Counted from the first letter of the stretch, positions 41,860-51,202 are shown. The stretch: DNA of 64,000 nucleotides from DATKFM01 sp963810485 (GCA_963810485.1 CAWENQ010000007.1:1-64000); one strand, 5' to 3'. The notes: a model not told the origin generated them from the sequence alone. Numbers and translations: made by a program.

Positions 41860-42663
41860 TTGTCGTTCCTGCAAATCCTGGTCCTGGCCGTCGTCCAGGG
41901 CCTGACTGAGTTCCTGCCCGTGAGTTCGTCCGGGCATCTCATTCTGGTTTCGAAGCTGACGGGCTGGCCGGATCAGGGTCTGGCGCTGGATGTTGCCGCC
42001 CATGTCGGTACCCTGGTCGCGGTGCTGATCTATTTCTGGCGGGATATCGGCCGCATGGCCTATGGCCTGCTGCAGCTTTTGCGCGGCAAGCGCGATCCCT
42101 GGTCGATGATGGTGCTTTACCTGGCGGTCGGCACCCTGCCCGCGCTGGTCGTGGGCTATCTGGTCGATCGCTATGCCGGAACCGCGCTGCGCAGCATGGA
42201 GCTGGTGGGATGGACTTTCATCCTGTTCGGCATTGTCCTCTACGTCGCCGACAAGGTCGGCCTCACCATCCTCCGGCTGGAGCATCTGCGGATAGGGCAT
42301 GCGCTGGTCATCGGCTTGGCACAGGCCATCGCCTTCATCCCCGGCGTCAGCCGTTCCGGCATCACCATGGTGGCGGCGCGGCTGATGGGATTCGAACGCG
42401 CCGACGCGGCGCGCTTTTCATTCCTGTTGTCGATCCCCGCGATCGCCGCCGGCGGCATCTGGAAAGGGCGCGAGCTTCTTCAGACGGGATCGAGCGAAGC
42501 CCTGCATGATGCGGCGTGGGTGTTCGCCCTGTCGGCGTTGACCGGCTTTCTCGCCATCGCCTTCCTGATGTCCTGGTTGAAGCGCAGCACCTTCACACCG
42601 TTTGTGATCTACCGCCTGCTGTTCGGCGGCTTTCTGCTCTATCTCGTCTATGTCGGTTTCTAG
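41860..42663 (+). CDS. uppP: Undecaprenyl-diphosphatase (BacA/UppP)
   Basis: A 267-residue integral membrane enzyme that removes a phosphate from undecaprenyl-PP so the lipid carrier can be reused in peptidoglycan, LPS and exopolysaccharide synthesis. It has the diagnostic EFLPVSSSGHL (Glu17, Ser22-24, His26) and PGVSRSGITM (about 161-170). About eight hydrophobic segments follow. It starts at TTG (41860) with GGGGGA upstream. The promoter region is shared with gltDB, and it converges with the NDUFA9-like gene (9 bases apart). Confidence 0.96.
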   Translation: MSFLQILVLAVVQGLTEFLPVSSSGHLILVSKLTGWPDQGLALDVAAHVGTLVAVLIYFWRDIGRMAYGLLQLLRGKRDPWSMMVLYLAVGTLPALVVGYLVDRYAGTALRSMELVGWTFILFGIVLYVADKVGLTILRLEHLRIGHALVIGLAQAIAFIPGVSRSGITMVAARLMGFERADAARFSFLLSIPAIAAGGIWKGRELLQTGSSEALHDAAWVFALSALTGFLAIAFLMSWLKRSTFTPFVIYRLLFGGFLLYLVYVGF

Positions 42664-42672
42664 CCCGGCCGT

Positions 42673-43626
42673 CTAGACCAGGCGGGCACGGCGGCCGAGG
42701 CGGCCGCCAGGCCGATAGCGTGCAAGATATGTCGGCAGAATCGCATCAAGTCCCTGGGCCTCGATGCCGAGATCGGCCAGCGTCAGGGCGCCGGGCGCTA
42801 CGACATTATCCGTTTGCAGCAGCTTGATCTGGTCCCGCGTGAGCGGCGGCACCGGCAGGAATTCCATGATCGCAGCCTGCACGCGCGCGATCCCGAAGGG
42901 CAACGGCAGCAGCAGCCGGCGGCGGCCGATCTCCCGCAGCATGCGGCGCAGGAGCTCCGCGAAGCTGAAGGTACCGGGACCGCCCAGCTCATAGGTCTTG
43001 CCGGCGGTATGCGGGTCCTCCACGCAGCGCAGGATCGCCTCCGCCACATCGCCGACATAGACAGGCTGGAATTTCATCCTGCCGCCGCCGATGAGCGGCA
43101 GCGCGGGCGAGAGCCGCGCCATGGCTGCGAACTTGTTGAAGAAGCCATCCTCCGGCCCGAAGACGATGGAGGGCCGGACGATCCGGGCGTCGGGATAGTG
43201 GGCGCGCACCGCCGCCTCGCCGGCCGCTTTCGAGCGCGCATACGCCGCCGCGGCTTCCGCCGCAGCGCCGAGCGACGACATCTGCACGAAGGTCATTACA
43301 CCCGCCGCCTTGGCCAGTCGGGCGACCCTTTCGGCGCCGTCGGCATGGATCGCCTTGAAGCTGCGGCCGCCCTTTTCATAGAGGATGCCCACCAGGTTCA
43401 CGACCGCATCCGCGCCGTCAACAGCGGCGGCGACCGAACGCTCGCTGCGGATATCTGCGGCCAGCGGCGTGACCTGGCCGACGGTGCCCATGGTCTTGAG
43501 GAACAGCGCCCGGTCCGGACGGCGCACGGCGGCGCGCACGACCCAGCCCTGCTGGGCCAGGCGCTGCACCACATAGCGGCCGATGAAACCGGAGCCGCCG
43601 AACACCGTGACCACGCCCGCTGCCAT
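42673..43626 (-). CDS. NAD(P)-binding protein, complex I NDUFA9-subunit family
   Basis: A 317-residue atypical SDR similar to the NDUFA9/39-kDa accessory subunit of complex I. The N-terminus has VTVFGGSGFIGRYVVQRLAQ (GGSGFIG), followed by ADAVVNLVGILYEKGGRSF, FVQMSSLGA, and IVRPSIVFGPEDGFFNKFA. The start ATG at 43626 has GGAGGG six bases upstream. Alphaproteobacteria are known to carry such a complex I accessory homologue, though it is not beside nuo genes here. NADPH is probably bound structurally. The tRNA-Leu gene lies upstream on the other strand. Confidence 0.88.
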   Translation of the reverse strand: MAAGVVTVFGGSGFIGRYVVQRLAQQGWVVRAAVRRPDRALFLKTMGTVGQVTPLAADIRSERSVAAAVDGADAVVNLVGILYEKGGRSFKAIHADGAERVARLAKAAGVMTFVQMSSLGAAAEAAAAYARSKAAGEAAVRAHYPDARIVRPSIVFGPEDGFFNKFAAMARLSPALPLIGGGRMKFQPVYVGDVAEAILRCVEDPHTAGKTYELGGPGTFSFAELLRRMLREIGRRRLLLPLPFGIARVQAAIMEFLPVPPLTRDQIKLLQTDNVVAPGALTLADLGIEAQGLDAILPTYLARYRPGGRLGRRARLV

Positions 43627-43800
43627 TGAGTCCCTCCGAAAATTCCATTGCCGCGCGGCACGATTAGCGGCTGTCCGAGCGATGAATATGCCAAGCCGCA
43701 ACGGCAGATAATGGGCAGATATATCGCGCTTGCCGACCTTCGCAATAGCGAAAACCCGGTTGACTTTGGGCGGCCCCTGAGGACAATCCCGGCCTCCAAA

Positions 43801-43887
43801 GCCCAGGTGGCGGAATTGGTAGACGCGCAGGTTTCAGGTACCTGTGGCAGAAATGTCGTGGAAGTTCGAGTCTTCTCCTGGGCACCA
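43801..43887 (+). tRNA. tRNA-Leu (anticodon CAG)
   Basis: An 87-base tRNA with encoded CCA. The acceptor stem GCCCAGG pairs with CCTGGGC (43877-43883), followed by ACCA. The anticodon stem CAGGT/ACCTG encloses loop TTCAGGT, giving anticodon CAG. The long variable arm and the T-loop TTCGAGT are typical of class II tRNA-Leu. It reads CUG codons, the most used Leu codon in this GC-rich genome. Confidence 0.96.
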
Positions 43888-43979
43888 TCTGATTGGGCAT
43901 TCTCCAAACCGGCCTGCTGCATCCCCGCTAGATCCGCATCCGCAGATTTGCCGCCGCAGCGGGCCATGACATTCCGGTC

Positions 43980-44615
43980 ATGAGCAAAGAGCCGACGAGC
44001 ATCAAGCTGCATCACGGCGATCTGCCGGCGGGCCTCGACCTCGGCCCCGTCGTCGCGGTCGATACCGAGACCATGGGTCTCAATCCCCATCGCGACCGGC
44101 TCTGCCTGGTGCAGCTGTCGTCGGGCGACGGCAACGCCCATCTGGTGAAGATGGGCCTGCCCGAAGATGGCCGGCTGGCGGCGCCGAATCTCGCGGCGAT
44201 GCTGGGAAATCCCCGGACGCTCAAGCTGTTCCATTTCGCAAGGTTCGACGTTGCCGTGCTCAAGCAATATCTCGGCGTGGTGACGCAGCCGGTCTATTGC
44301 ACCAAGGTCGCGTCGAAGCTGGTGCGCACCTTCACCGACCGCCACGGCCTCAAGGATCTGTGCAAGGAGATGCTGGGGATCGAGCTGAAAAAGGAGCAGC
44401 AATCCTCCGATTGGGGTGCCGCCGAACTGCATCAGGAGCAGCTTCGCTACGCCGCCTCCGATGTATTGCATCTCCATGCCCTGAAGGCGCATCTGGACGG
44501 CATGCTGGCCCGCGAAGGCCGCACCGCCCTGGCGGAGGCCTGTTTCCGCTTCATTCCCAGCCGGGCCGAGCTGGACCTGGCGGGCTGGGCGGAACTGGAC
44601 ATTTTCGCGCATTAA
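43980..44615 (+). CDS. Ribonuclease D-like 3'-5' exonuclease
   Basis: A 211-residue DEDD-family nuclease. The Exo I motif is VAVDTETMGLN (D28, E30), Exo II lies in FHFARFDVAVL (the Asp of ARFD), and Exo III is YAASDVLHLHAL (DEDDy Tyr and Asp). It lacks the HRDC domain of E. coli RNase D, as is common for the short alphaproteobacterial form. It probably processes structured RNA 3' ends. It follows tRNA-Leu and precedes kdsD on the same strand, an order seen in relatives. Confidence 0.92.
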   Translation: MSKEPTSIKLHHGDLPAGLDLGPVVAVDTETMGLNPHRDRLCLVQLSSGDGNAHLVKMGLPEDGRLAAPNLAAMLGNPRTLKLFHFARFDVAVLKQYLGVVTQPVYCTKVASKLVRTFTDRHGLKDLCKEMLGIELKKEQQSSDWGAAELHQEQLRYAASDVLHLHALKAHLDGMLAREGRTALAEACFRFIPSRAELDLAGWAELDIFAH

Positions 44616-44839
44616 GGATCTTCCCGGCGAGCCGGTTTCCGGCGCCCGGCCGGTGCGCCAGATCATTGTAAAGTCAGCGATTTATTGACGGGAAGGCCAT
44701 GCCCGACATACCTTTCGGGCGGGTGGGCGCAGGACTACAACGGATTGCGAAGGTTCGGGGCTGCGCTGGCTGTGTATTGCGACGCGGCCGTCCCATATAA
44801 GCGGTCAAGGATCCGGCTGTTGACCGGGAGACATGGCGA

Positions 44840-45856
44840 ATGACAGCCCAGCCAAAGCCAACGCCGAAAAGCGGGCGCGCGAGCGCTCAACCTGACTCGT
44901 CGCGGGATCTCGCGGCGGCGGTGCGCGTGCTTGGCGTCGAGGCAGACGGATTGCGGGCCCTGGCGGCAAGCCTGGATCAGGCCTTCAGCAAGGCGCTGGA
45001 CCTGCTGTCCAGCGCGAAAGGCCGGATCGTCGTCACCGGCATGGGCAAGAGCGGCCATATCGGCAGCAAGATCGCGGCCACGCTGGCCTCCACGGGTTCG
45101 CCGGCGATGTATGTGCATCCCGCCGAGGCGAGCCATGGCGATCTCGGCATGATCGTCGAAAGCGACGCGGTGCTGGCGCTGTCCAATTCCGGCGACACGC
45201 CGGAGCTGGCCGATATCATCGCCTATACAAGGCGATTCCGCATACCGCTGGTGGCGATCACCGGCGGCAAGAGCAGCGCGCTCGCCACCGCCGCCGATGC
45301 GGCGCTGATCCTGCCGTCAGTCGACGAGGCCTGCCCCATGGGCCTGGCGCCGACGACATCGACCACCATGACATTGGCGCTGGGCGATGCCATCGCCGTG
45401 GCGCTGCTGGAGCGCCGCGGCTTCACGCCGACGGACTTCCGCGTGCTGCATCCCGGCGGCAAGCTGGGCCGCAGCTTGATCAAGGTCAGCGACCTGATGC
45501 ATGGCGGCGAGCGCCTGCCGCTGACCGGCGAGACGACCAGCGTGACCGACGCGGTGCTGGTGATCTCCGAGAAAGGCTTCGGCTGCGTCGGCATCGTCGA
45601 CCGCGATGGCGGCCTGATCGGAATCATCACCGACGGCGATCTCAGGCGCCATATGTCAGCGACGCTATGGTCGCAGAAGGCCGCCGAGGTCATGACCCGC
45701 AAGCCGAAGACGATCGCATCTGATGCCTTGGCCGGCGAGGCATTGGCCGCCATGAATATGGGCGCAAGGCGCATCACCACGCTGTTCGTGGTCGACGGCG
45801 ACAAACCCGTCGGCATCGTGCATATGCATGACCTGCTGCGGGCCGGCGTGGCCTAG
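44840..45856 (+). CDS. kdsD: D-arabinose 5-phosphate isomerase (KpsF/GutQ family)
   Basis: A 338-residue enzyme converting ribulose 5-phosphate to arabinose 5-phosphate, first step of Kdo synthesis for LPS. It has an N-terminal SIS sugar-isomerase domain (KGRIVVTGMGKSGHIGSKIA; HPAEASHGDLGMI; LSNSGDTPEL) and two C-terminal CBS domains (GCVGIVDRDGGLIGIITDGDL; TLFVVDGDKPVGIVHMHDLL). The ATG at 44840 fits the family. It leads the kdsD-lptC-lptA-lptB-rpoN run, with 18 bases to lptC. Confidence 0.95.
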   Translation: MTAQPKPTPKSGRASAQPDSSRDLAAAVRVLGVEADGLRALAASLDQAFSKALDLLSSAKGRIVVTGMGKSGHIGSKIAATLASTGSPAMYVHPAEASHGDLGMIVESDAVLALSNSGDTPELADIIAYTRRFRIPLVAITGGKSSALATAADAALILPSVDEACPMGLAPTTSTTMTLALGDAIAVALLERRGFTPTDFRVLHPGGKLGRSLIKVSDLMHGGERLPLTGETTSVTDAVLVISEKGFGCVGIVDRDGGLIGIITDGDLRRHMSATLWSQKAAEVMTRKPKTIASDALAGEALAAMNMGARRITTLFVVDGDKPVGIVHMHDLLRAGVA

Positions 45857-45874
45857 GCCCGGAGACGGAACCGC

Positions 45875-46483
45875 ATGAGCCCGACCGCCGCACCCCGCAA
45901 TCACGCGCATCACCGCTATGATGTCCAGACGCGCCTGATGCGCTGGGGCAAGTTCGTGCTGCCGGTCGTTGCTGTCGCGTTGGGCGTGGCGATCTTCTAT
46001 CTGGCGCGGGTCGAAGGCGGAAAGCATCTGATCGTGATCGGCCCCGACACGGAAGTCGTGCCGGAGGAGATCGACAGCGTCAGCATGACCAACGCGCGCT
46101 TCTCCGGCCGCGACAGCCGCAATCGCAGCTTTACGGTAACCGCCGAGGAAGCGCGGCAGAGATCCTCCAACTCGACGATCATCCATCTGAAGCATCCGAA
46201 GGCGGATCTGGACCTGACAAATGGGCGCCTGGTGGCGATCAACGCGGATTCCGGCATCTACGTGCGCAACGACCAGCTGCTCAATCTCGCCGGCGAGGTC
46301 ACGTTGTCGGACAACAAGGGCTTCGAGTTCCACACCGACAGCGCCAGCATCGATCTCGGTCGCAATACCGCCAGCGGCGATGCCCCGGTTGCCGGACGCG
46401 GGCCATCGGGCGACATCACTTCCGAAGGCTTTCGCGTGCTCGATGATGGCGACCGCGTCATCTTCACTGGCAGACCTCCCTGA
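45875..46483 (+). CDS. lptC: LPS export system protein LptC
   Basis: A 202-residue inner-membrane protein that hands LPS from LptBFG to LptA. A single N-terminal membrane helix (FVLPVVAVALGVAIFYLARV, about 28-47) is followed by a periplasmic beta-jellyroll with typical repeats (VTLSDNKGFEFHTDSASIDL; GDITSEGFRVLDDGDRVIF). It lies directly after kdsD and before lptA. The sequence is poorly conserved in the family, so the call relies partly on context. Confidence 0.92.
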   Translation: MSPTAAPRNHAHHRYDVQTRLMRWGKFVLPVVAVALGVAIFYLARVEGGKHLIVIGPDTEVVPEEIDSVSMTNARFSGRDSRNRSFTVTAEEARQRSSNSTIIHLKHPKADLDLTNGRLVAINADSGIYVRNDQLLNLAGEVTLSDNKGFEFHTDSASIDLGRNTASGDAPVAGRGPSGDITSEGFRVLDDGDRVIFTGRPP

Positions 46484-46538
46484 CAGTTACCGTCGTCGAC
46501 AATGGCGACGGCTTACCGAACGACGGTGCGAAGACCCC

Positions 46539-47387
46539 ATGACCATCCGCCGTGCGAACGGACAAATCGTGGCGGCGATGTTCTGGGCCGTTTTCGCCGG
46601 CGCGGTGAGCCTGGCCGGCGGCGCGGTGCCGCTCGCGGCGCAAACAGGCACCACCGATCCCCTTGCCACGGGACAGGCCGGAACGCCGGTGGAGATCGAG
46701 GCGACCCAGGGAATCGAGTGGCGGCGCAACGACAAGACCTATATCGCGCACGGCGACGCCACCGCCGTCCGCGGCGACCTCAGGGTGCGCGCCGACACGC
46801 TGACGGCCCGCTACCGGGACAAGGCCGGCGGGGGCAACGAGATCTATCAGATCGAGGCCGATGGCGGCGTGGTCCTCACCCAGCCCGGCCGCACCATCTA
46901 TGGCAACCATGCTGTCTACAATCTGGACAGCCGGATTCTGACATTGACCGGCGGCAATCTGCGGGTGGTCACGGCCAAGGAAACGGTGACGGCCCGCGAC
47001 CAGCTCGAGTATCGCGAGCGGGAGCGGATCGTGATCGCCCAGGGCGAGGTGATGGTGGAGAGCGGCGCGCGCCGCATCGGCGCCGACAGGATGACCGGGC
47101 ACTTCGACCGGCTGGCCGACGGTTCCCTGAGCCTCGCCCGCATCGAAGCGGACGGTAACATCACCGTGAAGACCAAGGACACGTTCGCCCGCAGCCAGCA
47201 GGGCGACTACGATCTGGGCCAGGATATCATGACGCTGACCGGCGATGTGCGCATCACCAACGGCCAGAATCAATTCAATGGCGAGCGCGCCGAAGTCAAT
47301 GTCGCGACGGGAGTCAGCACGCTGCAGGGCGGCGGCGACGGCAAGGTGAAGAGCTTGATCATGCCCAGCTCCGACGGCACCCAGTGA
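46539..47387 (+). CDS. lptA: LPS-transport periplasmic protein LptA
   Basis: A 282-residue periplasmic LPS-bridge protein. It begins with signal peptide MTIRRANGQIVAAMFWAVFA ... LAA-QTG. The mature part holds OstA-like beta repeats: YIAHGDATAVRGDLRVRADT, TIYGNHAVYNLDSRILTLTG, IVIAQGEVMVESGARRIGAD, DIMTLTGDVRITNGQNQFNG. The ATG at 46539 is the first in frame after lptC, giving a gap of 55 bases. It has an unusually long C-terminal part. It is directly followed by lptB (4 bases). Confidence 0.93.
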   Translation: MTIRRANGQIVAAMFWAVFAGAVSLAGGAVPLAAQTGTTDPLATGQAGTPVEIEATQGIEWRRNDKTYIAHGDATAVRGDLRVRADTLTARYRDKAGGGNEIYQIEADGGVVLTQPGRTIYGNHAVYNLDSRILTLTGGNLRVVTAKETVTARDQLEYRERERIVIAQGEVMVESGARRIGADRMTGHFDRLADGSLSLARIEADGNITVKTKDTFARSQQGDYDLGQDIMTLTGDVRITNGQNQFNGERAEVNVATGVSTLQGGGDGKVKSLIMPSSDGTQ

Positions 47388-47391
47388 TCAG

Positions 47392-48187
47392 ATGAACGCG
47401 CCCAACCGTGCAGCGGCAGGTCCGGCTCAAAAGGGCAATGGCTTGGCCAAGGCGGCGGAATCCGCCGGCGGCCTGGTCGTCCATGGCATCGGCAAGGAGT
47501 TTCGCAAACGGCCGGTGCTGCGCGACGTCTCGCTGAAATCTTCAGCGCGGCGAAGTCGTGGGTTTGCTGGGACCTAACGGCGCAGGAAAGACCACCTGCT
47601 TCTATATCATCAGCGGCCTGATCAAGGCGGATCAGGGCCAGATCCTGCTGGATGGCACCGACGTCACGTCGATGCCGATGTACCGGCGGGCAAGGCTGGG
47701 CATCGGCTATCTGCCGCAGGAAGCGTCGATCTTCCGCGGCCTCAGCGTCGGTGAGAATATCCGCGTGGCGCTGGAGATCGTCGACAGCGATGCCGCGCAC
47801 CGGGAGGCGCGCCTGAACGAATTGCTGAAGGAGTTCTCTGTCGCGCATCTGAAGGATGCGCCGGCGGTCGCCCTGTCGGGCGGCGAGCGGCGCCGCGTCG
47901 AGATCGCCCGGGCGCTGGCGTCCGATCCCAGCTTCATCCTGCTGGACGAGCCCTTTGCCGGCATCGACCCCATCGCGGTCGCCGAAATCCGCGATGTCGC
48001 GGTGCATCTGAAGGATCGCGGCATCGGCGTGCTGATCACCGATCACAATGTCCGGGAGACGCTGGATATCGTCGATCGCGCCTACATCCTGAATGAAGGC
48101 CAGGTCCTCAAAGAAGGACATCCGGCGGAGATCGTCGAAGACGAAGATGTGCGCCGGGTCTATCTCGGCGAACGCTTCAGCATGTAG
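47392..48187 (+). CDS. lptB: LPS export ABC transporter ATP-binding protein LptB, frame broken by one extra base
   Basis: ATPase of the LptBFG LPS extractor. The first frame (47392-47577) gives LVVHGIGKEFRKRPVLRDVS and then runs into a stop; the second (47558-48187) holds Walker A GPNGAGKTT, the Q-loop LPQEASIF, signature LSGGERRRVE, Walker B ILLDEPFAGIDP, and His-loop ITDHNV. The frames join if one base near 47539 (T in AAATCTTCAG) is removed, which restores VSLKLQRGEVVGLLGPNGAG. As lptB is normally essential, a sequencing or assembly error is likelier than a real mutation. It lies in the lptC-lptA-lptB-rpoN operon. Confidence 0.9.
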
Positions 48188-48210
48188 GGTGGCCGCGAGG
48201 CTGGACGCCC

Positions 48211-49716
48211 ATGGCGATTAAAACGCGGCTCGATCTCCGTCAGGCGCAGACCCTCTCACTGACGCCGCAGCTGCAGCAGGCGATCAAGCTGCTGGCGCTG
48301 TCGAGCCAGGAGCTGACGGCTTTCATCGAGGCCGAGCTGGAGCAGAACCCGCTGTTGGAGCGCGACGAGGCAGCCGACGACGAGCCGCGCGGCCCGGAAG
48401 CGGATATCGCATCTGAAAACACAGCCGCCGCCGAAACAGCGCCGGAAGATCTGCTGCGCGGCCTGGACTCTGGCAAGTTCAGCGAGGATGGCGCCGGCGA
48501 TGACGAAGGCGAGCCCTGGCCCGGCGAACCGGCCGACAGCGACATGACGCTGCGGCTGGACATGCGCATGTCCGGCGACGAACGCGGCGGCGTCCTCCAG
48601 GGCACGATCGAATCCGAACTTCGCGACGTGACCAATCTTCGCGATCATCTGCTGGCGCAGTTGAGCATGGACCTGGCCGACCCCATGGACCGGCTGATCG
48701 GCCTGCATCTCATCGGCGCGCTCGACGATGCGGGCTATGTCACCACGGATCTGCAGACCATCGCCGAACAGCTGGGCTGCGACACCGCGAGGATCGAGGC
48801 GACCTTGCTGCGCCTGCAGGCCTTCGATCCGCCCGGCGTTTTCGCCCGCGATCTTCGGGAATGCCTGGCGCTGCAGTTGAAGGACCGGGACCGGCACGAC
48901 CCGGCGATGGCCTGCCTGATCGAGAATCTCGACCTGCTGGCGCGGGGCGAACAGGCCAAGCTGATGAAGCTGTGCAATGTCGACAGCGAGGACCTGCTGG
49001 ACATGGTGGCGGAGATCCGCTCGCTGAGTCCGAAGCCCGGCGAGTCGTTCACGGAAAATGCCGCGTCGCCGGTGACGCCCGACGTGATCGTGAGGCGCGC
49101 CGCCGATGGCGGCTGGCTGGTGGAGCTCAATCCCGGCAGCCTGCCGCGGGTGCTGGTCAACAACACCTATGCGGCCACCTTGAAGTCGAACACCAGGGAC
49201 CGCGAAGCGCGCCGCTATATCACCGATCGCATCGATGCGGCGAACTGGCTGGTGCGGGCGTTGCAGCAGCGCGCCACCACCATCCTGAAGGTGGCGACGG
49301 AGATCGTCGCCCTGCAGAGCGAGTTCTTCGAGCGCGGCATCCGCCATCTGCGGCCGCTGACGCGGCGTGAAGTGGCGGACGCGATCTCCATGCACGAGAG
49401 CACCGTCAGCCGCGTCACCGCCAACAAATATATGACCACGCCCCGTGGTCTCTATGAGATGAAGTACTTTTTCAGCAACGCCGTCGGCGAAAGCGCCGGC
49501 GGCGAAAGTCACGCGGCGGAGTCAGTCCGCCGGCGAATCAAACAGTTGATCGATGCCGAGTCGCCGGACTCGGTTCTGTCCGACGACGATCTCATGCAAA
49601 AATTACGTGAATCGGGCATCGAGATCGCCCGGCGGACTGTGGCTAAATATCGGGAATCATTGAAAATCCCCACTTCGTCCCAGCGCCGGCGACAGAAGTC
49701 TTTGCAGCCGCGCTAG
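48211..49716 (+). CDS. rpoN: RNA polymerase sigma-54 factor
   Basis: A 501-residue alternative sigma factor for -24/-12 promoters that need activator ATPases. Region I is RLDLRQAQTLSLTPQLQQAI (Q-rich); region II is acidic (DEAADDEPRGPEADIASEN); the core-binding and HTH regions follow, and the C-terminal RpoN box is ARRTVAKYRE (473-482). The position after lptB and before hpf-ptsN is conserved in proteobacteria. A matching promoter element is seen in this window at 41719-41734. Confidence 0.97.
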   Translation: MAIKTRLDLRQAQTLSLTPQLQQAIKLLALSSQELTAFIEAELEQNPLLERDEAADDEPRGPEADIASENTAAAETAPEDLLRGLDSGKFSEDGAGDDEGEPWPGEPADSDMTLRLDMRMSGDERGGVLQGTIESELRDVTNLRDHLLAQLSMDLADPMDRLIGLHLIGALDDAGYVTTDLQTIAEQLGCDTARIEATLLRLQAFDPPGVFARDLRECLALQLKDRDRHDPAMACLIENLDLLARGEQAKLMKLCNVDSEDLLDMVAEIRSLSPKPGESFTENAASPVTPDVIVRRAADGGWLVELNPGSLPRVLVNNTYAATLKSNTRDREARRYITDRIDAANWLVRALQQRATTILKVATEIVALQSEFFERGIRHLRPLTRREVADAISMHESTVSRVTANKYMTTPRGLYEMKYFFSNAVGESAGGESHAAESVRRRIKQLIDAESPDSVLSDDDLMQKLRESGIEIARRTVAKYRESLKIPTSSQRRRQKSLQPR

Positions 49717-49867
49717 GGCGTCCTAGATAGAATATGATGACACCCTGCTCGGCGGCCGGCTGGCGCTTGACACTCACAAGCGCCCTCCATATGTTCCCCG
49801 CCTTCCGCCGGGGGCCCCAGCAGCGGAGCGATGTTCCGCGGCGCACAAGGATTGGACGCCCTGAACG

Positions 49868-50446
49868 ATGCAGATAACCGTCAGAGGAAAACAGCTCGAC
49901 GTCGGTGACGCGTTGCGCACCCATGCCGAGGACTCCCTGCGCTTGGTCCTGGCCAAGTTTTTTAGTAACCCGATCGAGGCGAATGTGCTGCTGTCGCGCG
50001 ACGCGCATCTCTACCGGAGTCAGATACACGTCCATGTCGGGCGCGGCATCGATCTGCATTGCCAGGCGGATGCGGATGCACCCTACCGCGCGTTCGATTC
50101 GGCGGTGGAGCATCTGTCGCGGCGGCTCGGCCGCCACAAGCGGCGGCTGCGCGACCATCATCGCGCCGATACCGTGCATGAGCCGGCGCAGCAATACATC
50201 CTGGCCAACGAGGGCGAAGAGGACGCGCAGGCCGAGCGGGCCAATGGCGCGCCTGTCGTCATTGCCGAAATGGCGACGGAGATCCCGACGCTCACGGTCG
50301 GTGAGGCCGTGATGCGGCTCGATCTCTCGGGCACGCCGGCGATGATGTTCCGCAACCGGGCCCACGGCGAATTGAACATGGTCTACCGGCGGGACGACAG
50401 CACCATCGGGTGGGTCGATCCGCGCGGCAATACGAAGCCTTCCTAG
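49868..50446 (+). CDS. hpf: Ribosome hibernation promoting factor, long form
   Basis: A 192-residue protein. The N-terminal ~100 residues (MQITVRGKQLDVGDALRTHA, ... DAPYRAFDSAVEHLSRRLGR) bind the 30S A/P sites and shut down translation in stationary phase. The C-terminal ~55 residues (TLTVGEAVMRLDLSGTPAMM, FRNRAHGELNMVYRRDDSTI) form the dimerisation domain that makes 100S ribosomes. The position after rpoN is typical. The ATG at 49868 is 151 bases after rpoN, so it may have its own promoter as well. Confidence 0.95.
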   Translation: MQITVRGKQLDVGDALRTHAEDSLRLVLAKFFSNPIEANVLLSRDAHLYRSQIHVHVGRGIDLHCQADADAPYRAFDSAVEHLSRRLGRHKRRLRDHHRADTVHEPAQQYILANEGEEDAQAERANGAPVVIAEMATEIPTLTVGEAVMRLDLSGTPAMMFRNRAHGELNMVYRRDDSTIGWVDPRGNTKPS

Positions 50447-50480
50447 GCGTCCGCTTGGACGCTGTCTAACGGGGTAATCG

Positions 50481-50945
50481 ATGGAAATCGAAGATCTCAT
50501 CACGCCGGCGGGCGTGATTCCAAAATTGCGGGCCACCGGCAAGAAGCACGCGCTGCAGGAACTCGCCAAGCGCGCAGCCGATGTCACCGGCCTGCATGAA
50601 CGGGCCATCTTTGACGTGCTGCTGGAGCGCGAGCGCCTGGGCTCCACGGGCGTCGGCAATGGCATCGCCATTCCCCACGGCAAGCTGGCGGAACTGCAGA
50701 AGCTGCATGGCGTCTTCGCGCGGCTTGATTCGCCGATCGATTTCGATTCCGTCGACGATCAGCCGGTCGATCTGGTTTTCCTGCTGCTGGCGCCTGAAGC
50801 CGCCGGCGCCGATCACCTGAAGGCGCTGGCGCGGGTGTCGCGGCTGCTGCGAGACCGCACGGTCTGCGAGAAGTTGCGCGGCGCCAACAGCGCCGATGCG
50901 ATCTACGCGCTGCTGACGGAAGCGCGCACCAGCCACGCCGCTTAA
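50481..50945 (+). CDS. ptsN: PTS IIA-like nitrogen-regulatory protein (EIIA-Ntr)
   Basis: A 154-residue phosphoacceptor of the nitrogen PTS (EI-Ntr/NPr). The active-site His66 lies in GIAIPHGKL, and the domain reads LERERLGSTGVGNGIAIPHG and VDLVFLLLAPEAAGADHLKA, as expected for the mannitol-type EIIA fold. It is 35 bases downstream of hpf, in the standard rpoN-hpf-ptsN order. It regulates K+ and nitrogen/carbon balance through protein contacts and carries no sugar-transport role. Confidence 0.95.
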   Translation: MEIEDLITPAGVIPKLRATGKKHALQELAKRAADVTGLHERAIFDVLLERERLGSTGVGNGIAIPHGKLAELQKLHGVFARLDSPIDFDSVDDQPVDLVFLLLAPEAAGADHLKALARVSRLLRDRTVCEKLRGANSADAIYALLTEARTSHAA

Positions 50946-50957
50946 TTCACCTCGAGC

Positions 50958-51173
50958 TTAGTGGACGCTGACCGGCTCCAGATCGTTCTGGCGCGCCGTG
51001 ACGATGGCTGAGTCGCGGGTCGGCACGATCGCCAGCTGCTTGCCATCGGCGGCGAAAATTCCGAAGGCCGTGGTGCCGTCGATTTCGACCGGCTTGATAT
51101 AGGCCACCCATTGCATGCCCAGCTGGGCCAGATCGCTGGTCGTTATGCTGCGCAGTTTCTCTATCGTGTTCAT
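50958..51173 (-). CDS. DUF1150 family protein
   Basis: A 71-residue protein of unknown function. It reads LAQLGMQWVAYIKPVEIDGT and FGIFAADGKQLAIVPTRDSA, matching the short DUF1150 family of alphaproteobacteria. The ATG at 51173 has GGAG upstream; the frame is open to 51206 but without a better start. It lies 29 bases downstream of hsp20 on the same strand, a common pairing in this class, so a role with the small heat-shock protein is plausible but not shown. Confidence 0.85.
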   Translation of the reverse strand: MNTIEKLRSITTSDLAQLGMQWVAYIKPVEIDGTTAFGIFAADGKQLAIVPTRDSAIVTARQNDLEPVSVH

Positions 51174-51202
51174 CTTCTCCACCCTTGCAACGCTGCGGAC
51201 CG

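Noticed and set aside
44699..44809. Short frame (about 33 codons) between RNase D and kdsD
   Set aside because: No family, composition like intergenic DNA, and no strong SD.
44616..44839. Possible -10 TATAAG upstream of kdsD
   Set aside because: The matching -35 (TGTATT, 17 bases away) is weak, so I did not list it as a promoter.
47530..47560. Programmed frameshift in lptB
   Set aside because: No slippery heptamer or stimulatory structure is evident near AAATCTTCAG, and LptB is not known to be recoded; an extra base is simpler.
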